Shown: piece by piece, positions 9,497 through 20,362 of the stretch
Numbering within the stretch: position 1 is the stretch's first letter
Layout: the number at the start of each line of letters is the position of its first letter
Assembly (NCBI RefSeq): GCF_000002515.2
Contig: NC_006039.1
Span: 1,302,001-1,366,000, forward strand
Direction: 5' to 3'
DNA length: 64,000 nt
Source of the DNA: Kluyveromyces lactis
Lineage: Eukaryota > Ascomycota > Saccharomycetes > Saccharomycetales > Saccharomycetaceae
Notes under the pieces: model-generated
What the model saw: only the letters and a program-made list of their open reading frames with translations
Database searches by the model: none
What the model was told of the DNA's origin: nothing
Made by a program: the position numbers and the translations under genes

Positions 9497-9504
9497 TTAT
9501 TGGT
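9497..9504 (+). promoter_or_regulatory. Proximal HAP-consensus box at HEM1
   Basis: TTATTGGT is an exact match to TNATTGGT. It is only 46 bp before the HEM1 ATG, so it may lie in the leader and be fortuitous. Confidence 0.3.
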
Positions 9505-9549
9505 TTCCCTTGCACACACTTAACCGTCTTCATTTTGGATTGAAAAAAC

Positions 9550-11262
9550 ATGGAATCTGTTATTCGTTCTTCTGCCAAGATCTGTCCATTTATGCACTCT
9601 GCCACTGGATCAATGCAGAGTGTCAAGGCTTTGAAGAATGCGAACTTACCAGCTATCGCTCAACAATGTCCATTTATGGGTAAGGCTATGGAACAACGTA
9701 GGGGTTATGCTTCTAGTGCTTCTGGAGCCTCTGCTGCCGCTGCCGCTACTGCTACTGCAAGCACAAGCGCTTCTAATTCTAATTCATCCGTTGAAGCTTC
9801 TGCTTCTGCAGATGTAGTCGATCATGCCACTAAGGAAGCGTCTTTTGATTACCAAGGTTTGTTCGATTCTGATTTGGCTAAGAAGAGAATGGATAAGTCT
9901 TACAGGTTCTTCAACAATATCAACCGTTTGGCTAAGGAGTTCCCAATGGCTCATAGAAAGCTAGAAGATGACAAGGTTACTGTTTGGTGTTCTAATGATT
10001 ATTTGGCCTTATCTAAGAACCAAGAGGTCATTGAAGTGATGAAAAAGACATTGGATAAGTACGGTGCTGGTGCTGGTGGTACCAGAAATATTGCTGGTCA
10101 TAATAAACACGCGTTGCAATTGGAAGCTGAATTGGCTACTTTACACAAGAAGGAAGGTGCCTTGGTTTTCTCCTCTTGTTTTGTTGCCAACGACGCTGTC
10201 ATCTCATTGTTAGGTCAAAAGATCAAGGACTTGGTCATTTTCTCTGACGAATTAAACCACGCTTCTATGATTGTGGGTATCAAACATGCTTCGACCAAGA
10301 AGCACATTTTCAAGCATAACAACTTGGACCAATTGGAAGAGCTGTTGGCTATGTATCCAAAATCTACTCCAAAATTGATTGCATTCGAATCCGTTTACTC
10401 CATGTCTGGTTCCGTTGCTGATATTGATAAGATCTGTGATTTGGCTGAAAAGTACGGCGCTTTGACTTTCTTAGATGAAGTTCACGCTGTTGGTTTGTAT
10501 GGTCCACATGGTGCAGGTGTCGCTGAACATTGCAACTTTGATGCTCACCGCAAGGCTGGTATTGCTTCTCCTGAATTCCGCACCGTTATGGATCGTGTTG
10601 ATATGATCACTGGTACCTTGGGTAAATCTTTCGGTACTGTTGGTGGTTACGTTGCTGGTTCTTTGCAGCTAATTGACTGGGTGAGATCTTATGCTCCTGG
10701 TTTCATCTTCACCACTACTTTACCACCTGCTGTCATGGCAGGTGCTGCTGAGGCTATCAGATACCAACGTTCTCATTTGGACTTGAGACAAGACCAACAA
10801 AGACATACAACCTATGTTAAAGACGGTTTAGCTGATTTGGGTATTCCAGTGATGCCAAACCCATCTCATATTGTTCCAGTTTTGGTTGGTAACCCTCACT
10901 TGGCCAAACAAGCATCTGATATCTTGATGGACAAGCATCGTATTTACGTCCAAGCCATCAACTTCCCAACTGTCGCTAGAGGTACCGAAAGGTTGAGAAT
11001 TACCCCAACTCCGGGCCACACTAACGATCTATCTGACATCTTAATGGATGCTTTGGAAGATGTCTGGTCCACTCTACAATTACCAAGGGTACGTGACTGG
11101 GAAGCCCAAGGCGGTTTGTTGGGTGTTGGTGATCCAAACCACGTTCCCCAACCAAACTTATGGACGAAGGATCAACTGACTTTGACCAATAATGATTTGC
11201 ATCCAAATGTTAAACAGCCAATCATCGAACAATTAGAAGTCTCTTCTGGTATTAGATACTAG
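9550..11262 (+). CDS. HEM1: 5-aminolevulinate synthase, mitochondrial
   Basis: A 570-residue PLP enzyme that condenses glycine and succinyl-CoA to 5-aminolevulinate, the first step of heme synthesis, in the mitochondrial matrix. The N-terminal ~50 residues form a presequence. It contains two Cys-Pro heme-regulatory motifs: ICPFM (Cys12) and QCPFM (Cys40). A low-complexity Ala/Ser/Thr linker (about 53-90) follows. The catalytic core has [13 protein letters not shown], the [10 protein letters not shown] motif and the PLP-binding lysine in TLGKSFG (Lys359). Codon use is strongly biased toward preferred codons, suggesting high expression. The protein reads like K. lactis Hem1. S. cerevisiae Hem1, as I recall it, lacks the Cys-Pro motifs. 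Neighbours COX20 and RTN1 match S. cerevisiae YDR231C-YDR233C. Confidence 0.97.
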   Translation: MESVIRSSAKICPFMHSATGSMQSVKALKNANLPAIAQQCPFMGKAMEQRRGYASSASGASAAAAATATASTSASNSNSSVEASASADVVDHATKEASFDYQGLFDSDLAKKRMDKSYRFFNNINRLAKEFPMAHRKLEDDKVTVWCSNDYLALSKNQEVIEVMKKTLDKYGAGAGGTRNIAGHNKHALQLEAELATLHKKEGALVFSSCFVANDAVISLLGQKIKDLVIFSDELNHASMIVGIKHASTKKHIFKHNNLDQLEELLAMYPKSTPKLIAFESVYSMSGSVADIDKICDLAEKYGALTFLDEVHAVGLYGPHGAGVAEHCNFDAHRKAGIASPEFRTVMDRVDMITGTLGKSFGTVGGYVAGSLQLIDWVRSYAPGFIFTTTLPPAVMAGAAEAIRYQRSHLDLRQDQQRHTTYVKDGLADLGIPVMPNPSHIVPVLVGNPHLAKQASDILMDKHRIYVQAINFPTVARGTERLRITPTPGHTNDLSDILMDALEDVWSTLQLPRVRDWEAQGGLLGVGDPNHVPQPNLWTKDQLTLTNNDLHPNVKQPIIEQLEVSSGIRY

Positions 11263-12303
11263 TCGAACTTGCTTAGACGACACATACTTTGAACCGTCTA
11301 TTCGGAGGTACAATTTTGATCTTTTTACAACCCCCACCCCCACCCCCTCCCCCCTTTGGAGAAAGAATACTGATACTATTATATTATTATTCCTATTTTT
11401 TTTCATGATTATGAACAATCATGACTATTATATTCTAATTGTTTACTTTCTTTCTAAGAGGCTTAACAGAAACGAAAGATCGCCATCTACAAGGAATCAA
11501 TAAAAGAAAAAAATATGAAAAAAAAGTTGTCACATTTAATGATTTATTCTACAAAATATTCATAAGGTACTCTGTTCAACTCTGCTATTGCTTATTTCCC
11601 ACTCGAAAGTAACCATCCTTACTCCCATTGTAAAAAAGTGTTTGATGATTTTTTGTTATCATGTTTATAGACGAAAAAACAAACGAATATCACCAAAAGA
11701 ATTAATTGAAGGCAATGCTGTTTGTATCTTCAAAGAAGTCTACACTGTTATACTTATTTATTATTACCAAGCATCTCGAACATTTAATTTCTTACCCCGT
11801 TCCGATACCGCTTTTATCTCACTATTTATTAGTTGTTAATCTACTGTAAATAACTCTTAATTTCAAACACATTCATTCTCCAAAACTTTTTCACTCAAGA
11901 TGTATTTAATCCAAGGCATGATCCAAATGCCATTCTTAAAGTAGAGAATAATATATATCTAGGTATGTCTGTTTATTTGTGAGTTTGTTATCAATTCTAG
12001 AAACTAAGACTCTTTCAACTTAAAATATCAAATGACTTATTTCAAGTCACACAAAGACCATATAAAAATCAAGTGAGAGGAGGAAAAGCAACCATTCGTG
12101 CAATGGGTGAAGCTAGCTAAATCCTGATTCAATTTCTTTCCAGTATAGCAATACAAACACTCCAGTGCACATTAGGACAAGATACAGTGAGTAGTGCTTG
12201 TGGGAGAGAAAAAAAAAGGAATTAGAATGTAAATTTTCTTTATAAGTGAGGGAATATACTGTTATTGACTTGGCTATTGCGTGAACGAATCACCCGTAAC
12301 TTC
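11263..12303. other. HEM1 / RTN1 convergent intergenic region
   Basis: A 1.04-kb spacer between two converging stops, unusually long for a convergent pair in yeast. It begins with a dense C-tract (11331-11355). The rest is A+T-rich. An open frame at 11588-11839 has no recognisable features. I see no RNA gene I can name. Confidence 0.55.
11331..11355. repeat. Four consecutive C-tracts (G-quadruplex on minus strand)
   Basis: Runs of 5, 5, 5 and 7 C are separated by single A, A and T. The minus strand therefore has four G-tracts of at least five with one-base loops, an extreme G-quadruplex motif. It lies 69 bp after the HEM1 stop, probably in the 3' untranslated region. Confidence 0.9.
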
Positions 12304-13161
12304 TTATAAAGCTGGAAGAGCTTTGTTGTTTTCAATTTCTTGCTTCAGGTCATCGACAGAAAGGTCATCAACCTTATCTTGAACATCTTGGACAGATTGC
12401 TTCAAATCAGTCTTTGGCACAGATGGGAAAGAGGCACCGGAAGTAGTAGCAGTAGATTGCTCATTGGATTCTAAAGGAACATCAGCAGCCAATTTAGCAG
12501 TTGTGGATTCTGGAGTAACTCTTGATTGAGGGATCTTAGACTTGACAAATCCACTGACAGGACCCAACTTTTCATCCAATTGCTTTACGTATGGAGTAGC
12601 CTTTTCTTGGACCAATTTTTGGTATTCCGAAGACTTGGTCTTCGCAACAGACACACCTTGTTCGACAGCAGCATCAATTTCCTTTTGGTAGGTCTTGTAC
12701 AAGATTGGTACAGAGAAAGTGGCTAGAGTAGAAACAAGAGCAATGGTCCAAAGGGACAAGAAAGAAATCAACTTGTGAGCGATGTAAACGACACCAGCTG
12801 CTTTGAAAGAGCATTCTGGAGAAGAAGCAAACACCAACTTTCTGAACTTCGCCTGATACACAGGTAATTGCTTTAACGCTTCGTCAATGTATGGCTTGAT
12901 GGTACCAGCAATATCTGGACATTCCTTAATACCATACGTTGTAACTAAACCTTTATTCAAAATCAATTTGCTTAAAAATTCGACAGAAGCAGTGGCAAAC
13001 AAAACGGTATACAACAGCTTCAAAAACAAGGAAATCAAATTGACTTTCTTGATAACCAACAACGCAACTAAAGCACCACCAAGGACTTTACCGGTTTCAA
13101 CTGGATTCTTCCAGTATAGAATATCGCATTGACTCTTCTCTGAGACCTTGACACCAGACAT
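12304..13161 (-). CDS. RTN1: Reticulon, ER-membrane curvature protein
   Basis: A 285-residue reticulon matching Rtn1/Rtn2 (YDR233C, YDL204W), which shape tubular ER and the nuclear envelope. The reticulon domain starts near residue 14 (CDILYWKNPVETG). It has two long hydrophobic hairpins at about 26-68 and 127-155, separated by a hydrophilic loop of ~60 residues. The C-terminal ~115 residues are hydrophilic and Lys/Ser/Val-rich. S. cerevisiae has two ohnologues, one beside HEM1 and one beside HEM3. Here a single copy lies near both, as expected for a pre-duplication genome. Confidence 0.92.
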   Translation of the reverse strand: MSGVKVSEKSQCDILYWKNPVETGKVLGGALVALLVIKKVNLISLFLKLLYTVLFATASVEFLSKLILNKGLVTTYGIKECPDIAGTIKPYIDEALKQLPVYQAKFRKLVFASSPECSFKAAGVVYIAHKLISFLSLWTIALVSTLATFSVPILYKTYQKEIDAAVEQGVSVAKTKSSEYQKLVQEKATPYVKQLDEKLGPVSGFVKSKIPQSRVTPESTTAKLAADVPLESNEQSTATTSGASFPSVPKTDLKQSVQDVQDKVDDLSVDDLKQEIENNKALPAL

Positions 13162-13898
13162 CCTTCTTTATTTGATTCTTTTTCGTAATGAACCTTTCGA
13201 TAATAGTATCACCAATGAGTTCTTACAGATATAACAAAATATCACACTAAAATGAAGCGTAAATTATCTTATCTGTTAATATATCAATCAAGAGAATGAT
13301 AACGGTGGAACTCTTTTCTTGATCCTTTAATAAATTTGAAATTTTAGCCTTTTTTTTTTTTTTTGCCAATTTTTCAAATTTCTGTTTTCGTTTTTCGATT
13401 TGGAATTCCTCAATGGCCCAGTTTATAGGGAACAATCAGACAATGAAATACATTATGTAACAATTTCTCTACGGTTAATATCCAAGAGAGAGATTTGGTA
13501 AGCTGGCTGATCTGCAGATGATCGCCTGAAGATTGCAAATTACATAAATCATGTACCAGATACCTATACCCATTCAATGGCAAAGCACTGTCTAAGGAAG
13601 AAGGCTATCGCGATTAGTAAGTATGGTGTCACTCTCATATTTTAGCGATTAAATCCGCAAAAAAGTAGGTTTGCTTGCTAGTAGATTGTGGCCTTACCTT
13701 ATATCCCTTAAAAAAAAAGGCCAGGTACCGAGGGCAGGGTAAGCCAAATCATTTCTCTTACATTTTCCTCAACTTATGGTCAAATCATGGTTCGAACTGG
13801 GAAACTTTCTCACATCAGGTTCCTAATTTTCTCGTTATTACTTTTTTTTTATTTTGTTTTTTGCCCAGGGCTTTCGACTCGGGCTTACTGGACTATTT

Positions 13899-13907
13899 TC
13901 CACCGGA
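13899..13907. promoter_or_regulatory. Lys14-type UAS upstream of LYS4
   Basis: TCCACCGGA matches the Lys14 consensus TCCRNYGGA that controls lysine-pathway genes in S. cerevisiae. It lies 328 bp upstream of LYS4. The match is exact; function here is inferred. Confidence 0.6.
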
Positions 13908-14075
13908 ATTTCGCCTTAGTCAGTTTTCCAGTTTATGTTCCGAAGGAAAAATTGAACTTTCTTCAATCAGGAACTTTGAAAAATTTCAATGATTCATTCA
14001 ATGCTTACTATGCAAGATTTTGTTTGGCTCTTTCTTCGAGCTCATCGACATACGATGCTTTGACTAGTTCTATTA

Positions 14076-14083
14076 TATATAAA
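14076..14083 (+). promoter_or_regulatory. TATA box of LYS4
   Basis: TATATAAA fits TATAWAWR. It is about 150 bp before the LYS4 ATG and downstream of the Lys14-type site, a usual promoter arrangement. Confidence 0.5.
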
Positions 14084-14234
14084 TATCAGATAGGTTTTAC
14101 AGGTTGGATATTGTCTGGTGGGTGACAGTACTGTGGTTAATCTTTTTGAGAGGAAGGATCAAGAACAGACATTAGCCTGTAACACACATATACCCGTTAT
14201 CACACTCAGCTAGTGGTGAAAAGAAAGAAACAGA

Positions 14235-16316
14235 ATGTTTAGAGTTCAACGATTACGAATGTTTAGCACGTCCCGTGCTTTGTATGCTGGACAGAACATG
14301 ACTGAAAAGATTGTTCAGAGACATGCTGTTGGTTTACCCGAGGGGAAGACAGTTGTGTCTGGTGATTACGTTTCCATCAAACCTGCTCATTGTATGTCAC
14401 ATGACAATTCATGGCCTGTAGCGTTGAAGTTCATGGGTCTTGGTGCGTCCACTATTAAGAACCCAAGACAAGTGGTTAATACTTTGGATCATGATGTTCA
14501 GAATAAGAGTGAGAAGAATTTGACCAAATATAAGAACATTGAGAACTTTGCCAAGAAGCATGGGATCGATTTTTACCCCGCAGGTCGTGGTATTGGTCAT
14601 CAGATCATGATCGAAGAAGGTTATGCGTTTCCGTTAACTATGACTGTGGCATCTGATTCTCATTCCAATACATACGGTGGTATTGGTGCGCTTGGTACTC
14701 CGATCGTGCGTACCGATGCAGCAGCCATTTGGGCCACTGGTCAAACTTGGTGGCAGATTCCTCCGGTGGCTCAAGTGGAGTTGAAGGGAGAGTTACCAGC
14801 TGGGATTTCCGGTAAAGATATCATTGTGGCTTTATGTGGTGTTTTCAACCAGGATCAAGTATTGAATCATGCCATCGAATTCACTGGTGACTCTTTAGAT
14901 AAGATTCCTATCGATTATAGATTAACAATTGCCAATATGACCACCGAATGGGGTGCTCTTTCCGGGTTATTCCCAGTCGATAATGTGCTTCTTGATTTCT
15001 ATCGCAACAGATTGACCAAGGTTGGAAACAACCATCCAAGAATTAACGAAGCCAGAATCAATGAGCTACAGGCTAAATCTGATTCTTTACAGGCAGACCC
15101 TGATGCTAAGTACGCTAAGAAATTGATTATCGATTTATCCACTTTGACACATTACGTCAGTGGACCAAATTCTGTGAAAATCAGTTCCACCGTGGATGAT
15201 CTTTCCAAACAGGATATTAAAGTCAACAAAGCTTATCTAGTTTCTTGTACCAACTCCAGATTAAGTGATTTGGAAAGTGCAGCAAATGTGGTTTGTCCAA
15301 GTGGTGACATCAACCAAGTTCACAAAGTGGCAGAAGGTGTGGAGTTCTACATTGCGGCCGCCTCTTCTGAAGTGGAAGCCGAAGCAAGAGCTACTGGTGC
15401 TTGGCAAAAGCTATTAAATGCCGGATGTTTGCCTCTTCCTGCAGGTTGTGGACCATGTATCGGTCTCGGAACTGGTTTGTTAGAAGAGGGCCAAGTCGGT
15501 ATTTCTGCCACTAATAGAAATTTCAAGGGTAGAATGGGTTCTAAGGATGCATTAGCATATCTAGCGTCACCATCTGTGGTTGCTGCCTCCGCTATCTTGG
15601 GTAAGATTGGTTCCCCAGCCGAAGTTTTAGGTACAAAGGATCCAAATTTCACAGGTGTCGTGGCTACGGTAGAAGATGCCCCAGCTACTTCAGCTGACGG
15701 CAAGGATGTTGCTGATGAAAGTGGTGCTTCTGGTAGCGTAGAAATTCTAGAAGGTTTCCCAAGTGAAATTTCTGGTGAGTTGGTGCTCTGTGATGCTGAC
15801 AACATCAACACTGATGGTATCTACCCAGGTAAGTACACATATCAAGATGATGTTCCAAAGGAAACTATGGCCAAGGTTTGTATGGAAAATTACGATCCTG
15901 ATTTCCAAACCAAGGCAAACCCTGGAGATATTTTGATCTCTGGTTTCAACTTTGGTACAGGTTCTTCTCGTGAACAAGCAGCTACTGCTATCCTTGCTAA
16001 AGGGATTAAATTGGTTGTGTCTGGTTCTTTCGGTAACATTTTTTTCAGAAACTCAATCAATAATGCATTACTTACCCTGGAGATTCCAGCCTTGATCAAT
16101 ATGCTAAGAGACAGATATAAAGATGCACCAAAGGAATTGACTCGTAGAACAGGATGGTTCTTGAAGTGGGACGTGTCACAAGCTAAAGTTTACGTGACCG
16201 AAGGTTCAGTAAACGGTCCAATTGTTCTTGAACAAAAAGTCGGAGAACTAGGTAAGAACTTGCAAGAGATCATTGTTAAAGGTGGTTTAGAATCATGGGT
16301 CAAATCACAATTATAA
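14235..16316 (+). CDS. LYS4: Homoaconitase, mitochondrial
   Basis: A 693-residue aconitase-superfamily enzyme that hydrates cis-homoaconitate to homoisocitrate in the fungal alpha-aminoadipate lysine pathway, in mitochondria. Residues 1-~20 ([19 protein letters not shown]) look like a cleavable presequence. The 4Fe-4S cluster cysteines are Cys338 ([10 protein letters not shown]), Cys405 and Cys408 ([10 protein letters not shown]). The C-terminal swivel domain carries [18 protein letters not shown]. Length agrees with S. cerevisiae Lys4 (YDR234W, 693 residues). It follows RTN1 as in S. cerevisiae. A Lys14-type site lies upstream. Confidence 0.97.
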   Translation: MFRVQRLRMFSTSRALYAGQNMTEKIVQRHAVGLPEGKTVVSGDYVSIKPAHCMSHDNSWPVALKFMGLGASTIKNPRQVVNTLDHDVQNKSEKNLTKYKNIENFAKKHGIDFYPAGRGIGHQIMIEEGYAFPLTMTVASDSHSNTYGGIGALGTPIVRTDAAAIWATGQTWWQIPPVAQVELKGELPAGISGKDIIVALCGVFNQDQVLNHAIEFTGDSLDKIPIDYRLTIANMTTEWGALSGLFPVDNVLLDFYRNRLTKVGNNHPRINEARINELQAKSDSLQADPDAKYAKKLIIDLSTLTHYVSGPNSVKISSTVDDLSKQDIKVNKAYLVSCTNSRLSDLESAANVVCPSGDINQVHKVAEGVEFYIAAASSEVEAEARATGAWQKLLNAGCLPLPAGCGPCIGLGTGLLEEGQVGISATNRNFKGRMGSKDALAYLASPSVVAASAILGKIGSPAEVLGTKDPNFTGVVATVEDAPATSADGKDVADESGASGSVEILEGFPSEISGELVLCDADNINTDGIYPGKYTYQDDVPKETMAKVCMENYDPDFQTKANPGDILISGFNFGTGSSREQAATAILAKGIKLVVSGSFGNIFFRNSINNALLTLEIPALINMLRDRYKDAPKELTRRTGWFLKWDVSQAKVYVTEGSVNGPIVLEQKVGELGKNLQEIIVKGGLESWVKSQL

Positions 16317-17225
16317 TGTGTGTTCATTTTTCTTAGCATATTCGAACCCTAGCTCTATTACTCCATTCCGGACTATCCTGGACTACAATTATTTAAGCAA
16401 CGTCATTATTTCTTCATACACTTGTACATTTACATTATTTATTCAATCATAATCAACATAATTAAAAACACTAAAATGGCCCTTGATATATCTTGGCCTA
16501 TGCTCACTAAATATAGTTCAGCTAGCTGCCCTCATTGAGTGCTTACTTGATAACTTAGACAAATATCATCAATTGCTCTTTAGATCCATCGGTCATTATT
16601 CTCGACCAATAAACACTCCTTCCAGTTTTCGGCCGCTTAGTGATCAATCCTTGCACCACATAATGACTTTCAACCTCATCTTTCAAGATGAAAATTTTAA
16701 ACAAAACCAGATATCAACACATAAAAGCGCTTTTATTTGAAGACGTTGATGATACACAGAGGGATAGCCCTTGACAAATCTGATATATTTTCATTGATAG
16801 TGGACGCTATACCTTTGCATTGGAAATTGCTGCTAATATTGGTGGACCCGTGAAATTCAACTGGTTGGTGTTGAATAGCATTTCGGATAGTTGTAATAAG
16901 ATTTAAAAAAAGAAAGGTTGTTTATCCTTTGTCTTTACATTAGGATATTAAAGTTAAACTCTTTAATTAACAACCTCAGTCAGAATCCACCGTTCTTGTA
17001 AATATAAAGGGATTCTATTGATTTCGTGTCTGATTGCTAGTCATTGAAGTGTTTTTAACTCTTATAAAGTTCCTGTTCGGATTAAAATACCTGTATTATA
17101 GACAGTTTGGTCTCCATCTCTATTCAATCATTTAACAAAAGGGACTCAGCTTTAAAAGTGAAAGATAACATCGTACATTCATTAAAGTGTTGTACTGGGT
17201 TTTAGTTATATATTAAGCTATCATA
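16317..17225. other. LYS4-HEM3 intergenic region
   Basis: A 909-bp A+T-rich spacer upstream of HEM3. One HAP-type CCAAT box is seen at 16605-16612. An open frame at 16483-16740 has no recognisable content. Confidence 0.5.
16605..16612 (-). promoter_or_regulatory. HAP-type CCAAT box upstream of HEM3
   Basis: ACCAATAA is the reverse complement of TTATTGGT (consensus TNATTGGT). It is about 615 bp from the HEM3 ATG. S. cerevisiae HEM3 is reported to depend on HAP2/3; the distance here makes function uncertain. Confidence 0.3.
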
Positions 17226-18209
17226 ATGGAATCTAAAGAAACTGTTCGTATTGGTGGCAGACGTTCGAAGTTGGCTGTTGTTCAGTCTGAGCAAGTCAAA
17301 GTCATGATTGAGTCGAAATTTTCCCATATCGAATGTCCACTTCTATCTGTACACACTCTTGGCGACCAAGTTCAGTCTAAGCCCTTGTATTCTTTTGGTG
17401 GGAAGGCTGTGTGGACGAAAGAACTAGAAGATTTATTGTACAAAGATGATGAATCTCGTATCGATCTGATTGTTCATTCATTGAAAGATATGCCAACTCT
17501 TCTACCTGATGGATTCGAATTAGGCGGTATCACGAAACGTGTAGATCCTACAGATGCTCTAGTCATGCCAATTGGTTCTCCGTACAGTAGCTTGTCAGAG
17601 TTGCCTGACGGCTCGGTGGTCGGAACTTCATCAGTAAGAAGATCTGCTCAATTAAAGAGAAAATTTCCAAACCTGAAATTCGAAAGTATCAGAGGTAATA
17701 TTCAAACCAGGCTGGCGAAATTAGATGATCCAGAGACTCCTTACAAATGTATCGTTTTGGCCAGTGCCGGCCTAATGAGAAGTGGACTTGATTCTAGAAT
17801 TACCCAGCGTTTTAATGCTGACACAATGTGCTACGCAGTCGGTCAAGGTGCGCTTGGTATTGAAATCAGAAAAGATGACGAGAAGATGAAAAAAATTCTA
17901 AAAGAAATTTGTGATCCTTCGACGACTATCTGCTGTCTAGCCGAGCGTTCTTTACTCAGAACTCTAGAAGGTGGTTGCTCAGTTCCAATTGGTGTTGTAT
18001 CCAACTACGACGAAAGTACAAAAGTGTTAACCTTAAAAGGTATTGTTATCAACGTCGAAGGTACTGAATGGGTAGAAATCGAACATAAGGTCACCATTTC
18101 TAACGAAAGGGAAGATAGTATAAATTGTGGTAAAGAACTTGCTGCTAAACTAACCCAAAATGGTGCCAAAGAGATCTTAGACTCTATCAATCTTGACAAA
18201 ATCACTTAA
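17226..18209 (+). CDS. HEM3: Porphobilinogen deaminase (hydroxymethylbilane synthase)
   Basis: A 327-residue cytosolic enzyme that links four porphobilinogen units into hydroxymethylbilane, the third step of heme synthesis. Motifs present are [16 protein letters not shown] at the N-terminus, the substrate-binding [22 protein letters not shown] and the cofactor-carrying Cys251 in EGGCSVPIG. Length equals the S. cerevisiae protein (YDL205C, 327 residues). The next gene of the YDL track, YDL206W, lies two genes on, with PRP42 of the YDR track between them. Confidence 0.97.
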   Translation: MESKETVRIGGRRSKLAVVQSEQVKVMIESKFSHIECPLLSVHTLGDQVQSKPLYSFGGKAVWTKELEDLLYKDDESRIDLIVHSLKDMPTLLPDGFELGGITKRVDPTDALVMPIGSPYSSLSELPDGSVVGTSSVRRSAQLKRKFPNLKFESIRGNIQTRLAKLDDPETPYKCIVLASAGLMRSGLDSRITQRFNADTMCYAVGQGALGIEIRKDDEKMKKILKEICDPSTTICCLAERSLLRTLEGGCSVPIGVVSNYDESTKVLTLKGIVINVEGTEWVEIEHKVTISNEREDSINCGKELAAKLTQNGAKEILDSINLDKIT

Positions 18210-18693
18210 TGACGAACATTCCTTCTAAAACACGAGAGTGGAAGAAAATTGAATGGGCATGAACTCTCGGCATTCAATATAAACACCCTTTTCCCTTGCC
18301 TTATAATTCACTTATTAATGTCTTCTCTTGTTTCCGTTTACGCTTTTAATTTTATCCTGATGTATGAATTTGCATATTTACTTATTCAAATAATGTTTAA
18401 TCATAGAAAAAACATGCACTTAATTAAGACCCTTTTTGCATAAAACAAACCTATATATATACTGCGATGAAGCAATGAATTGGAATGAGTTCCGAACAAA
18501 GATCTCTTTGCCATGTCAGTTGTAGGTCTGTTCAATTATTTCTTTGTTTATAGATGCAAAATAGAAAAATGACCATTATCAAGAACATGAAATATATACA
18601 CGTAGTTTAACTCATGAGCCAACATAACAAAGTAGAGCACGCAGCTAAACGCACTGAAATCATCGTTGCTCTGCCAGTACTGTGAAAAAGGAA
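18210..18693. other. HEM3-PRP42 intergenic region
   Basis: A 484-bp A+T-rich spacer between two plus-strand genes. I see no RNA gene or repeat beyond a short TA run near 18450-18460. Confidence 0.5.
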
Positions 18694-20343
18694 ATGGAAG
18701 ATGATCTTAATCTATTAGGTGATCAAAAGCTATCTGAATTCAGTCTCTTAATATGCAAATATCCAAAAAGTTTGCACCATTGGGAGAATCTTTTGAATCA
18801 TTTATTGCTGAAGGCATCACCTATCTCAAAATCTATTAATAAAGACCTTCTTCAGCTAGTACGATCGACATATGAATCATTACTCTACCAGTTCCCCTTT
18901 TTGGAGAATTATCATGTCGAATACGGACTATTGGAGTATAAACTAGGGAATTTTGGTAAGTTTCACGCTATATTCGAGAATGCTCTTCAGTATTTCAACA
19001 ATAGGTCATTGTTAATATGGGTAGAATACTTGAAGATCTGCAATAAAATTATGCCCAGTGATAAGCAACTTTTCCAAAAATATGCCTTTGCGGAATCCTA
19101 CATTGGATTGCATTTCTTCGGTGCTGAATTTTGGCACATGTATCTTAACGAAATAAAACTGCGATGCAAGACACCGCAACATTACATTCGAACGTTAAGA
19201 AAAGTGATAGAAATACCGTTATATGAATATTCCAGTTTTTATGATTTGTGGCTACAAACCATTGAAGATGTTAAAGATCTTTCACAATTAAGGTTCTATG
19301 CGGAAGATAAAGAGCTATGGAAAAAGTTGAAGATAGACACACAATTGAATGGTCGCAGAGGCCCACATTTGCAAGTCGCCAAGAAAGCTTTGAAGAAAGT
19401 TTCTAAAGAGTTATTCCTTGTCGTACAGTATGAAGTTATGGAGATATATGAATTGTTTGAAAGTAAGATCACCAAAAGATACTACATGTCTGCGGAAGAA
19501 CTTATTCCACACCAGGAAATCATCGTCTGGACGAAATATTTCGAATATATCAGGGAAAAGAAAATTTCAGACCTAATCAAGCTTCAGTTTCAGCGATCTG
19601 TGCTCCCTTTAGCTCATTATGACCATATATGGTTGCAGTACGCCAACTATTTAATTGATGATTTGAACGATTTCATTGGTGCCAAAAACGTGATGTTACA
19701 GGCTTTATCCTACGTTCACAAGCGTTCCAGGATTGTCACAATGTTATCCTCGGTTCTCATTAGATTAGGGCAGATTTCAGAACTCCATCAATTATATGAT
19801 GATATTTCACTCGCATTCTCAAATGATCTAACTACTTCCGATGATTTCGAAATATTCATTGACTACATACAATTCAACTTGTTCTTGAGTTCTGCCAATT
19901 CAAAAAGTCGCTTCAGTGGTTTAACAAACAACATCGAATTCTCCGACAATTTACTGGATGTATTGATGAAAAAGGCAAGTAAAGAAGATGATCATAACAG
20001 ACAATACATTTTATTGAACATGGTAAATGAAATGTACGAGCGTTTTCCGCGTGCTTTAGTTGAAACTAAAGTTTATCAACACATAATCAATAGCAAATGG
20101 AAATCGTTCCTGGAAAATCCAAAGTTCTGGTACCTTTATTGTTCTCTAGTATGGTACGATAATAATATCACCTATTTAAAGAGGCGGAAGCATATTATAA
20201 ATGATATCATTCCATCTGCTGCAAAGTATGGTAAGGCTGTTTTGTCTGAAGTAGAATTGTTTATTTCAAACTACTTGCCAGATGATATGGAACTCTTTAC
20301 TGAAGCCTACACAAATCAGGGACAGATGAAAGTTCCTATTTAA
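18694..20343 (+). CDS. PRP42: U1 snRNP protein Prp42
   Basis: A 549-residue helical protein matching Prp42 (YDR235W, 544 residues). Prp42 is a HAT/TPR-repeat subunit of the yeast U1 snRNP that pairs with Prp39 in 5' splice-site recognition. HAT-like signatures recur, with aromatic pairs such as W..Y and L..Y (for example HHWENLLNHLL near 33 and FWHMYLNEIK near 150). The start is the ATG at 18694 (MEDDLNLLGD); the frame opens earlier only with a GTG at 18682. It converges on the exchanger gene with just 19 bp between the stops. Confidence 0.9.
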   Translation: MEDDLNLLGDQKLSEFSLLICKYPKSLHHWENLLNHLLLKASPISKSINKDLLQLVRSTYESLLYQFPFLENYHVEYGLLEYKLGNFGKFHAIFENALQYFNNRSLLIWVEYLKICNKIMPSDKQLFQKYAFAESYIGLHFFGAEFWHMYLNEIKLRCKTPQHYIRTLRKVIEIPLYEYSSFYDLWLQTIEDVKDLSQLRFYAEDKELWKKLKIDTQLNGRRGPHLQVAKKALKKVSKELFLVVQYEVMEIYELFESKITKRYYMSAEELIPHQEIIVWTKYFEYIREKKISDLIKLQFQRSVLPLAHYDHIWLQYANYLIDDLNDFIGAKNVMLQALSYVHKRSRIVTMLSSVLIRLGQISELHQLYDDISLAFSNDLTTSDDFEIFIDYIQFNLFLSSANSKSRFSGLTNNIEFSDNLLDVLMKKASKEDDHNRQYILLNMVNEMYERFPRALVETKVYQHIINSKWKSFLENPKFWYLYCSLVWYDNNITYLKRRKHIINDIIPSAAKYGKAVLSEVELFISNYLPDDMELFTEAYTNQGQMKVPI

Positions 20344-20362
20344 TTAGTTTATGTCTACAAGT

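Larger units (their letters stand above)
8811..9549. other. ACK1-HEM1 intergenic region and HEM1 promoter
   Basis: A 739-bp spacer. Its first part (about 8925-9090) is clearly more G+C-rich than its surroundings and holds a perfect 11-bp hairpin and short GCGAAGCGA/TTCGCTTCG words in both orientations. The second part is A+T-rich and carries two CCAAT-type boxes. An open frame from 8877 has no ATG until near its end and is not a gene. Confidence 0.6.
13162..14234. other. Divergent promoter region, RTN1 / LYS4
   Basis: A 1.07-kb divergent spacer. It holds a run of 15 T (13350-13364) near RTN1, a Lys14-type site (13899-13907) and a TATA box (14076-14083) on the LYS4 side. Open frames here, such as 13675-13992, are chance. 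Confidence 0.6.

Noticed and set aside
18682-18693. N-terminal extension of PRP42 by four codons.
   Set aside because: The upstream codon is GTG; yeast nuclear genes start at ATG, found at 18694. The same reasoning moved the starts of BSC6, the dioxygenase, GLE1, MRPL7, YDR239C, HNM1, SLX9 and SYT1.
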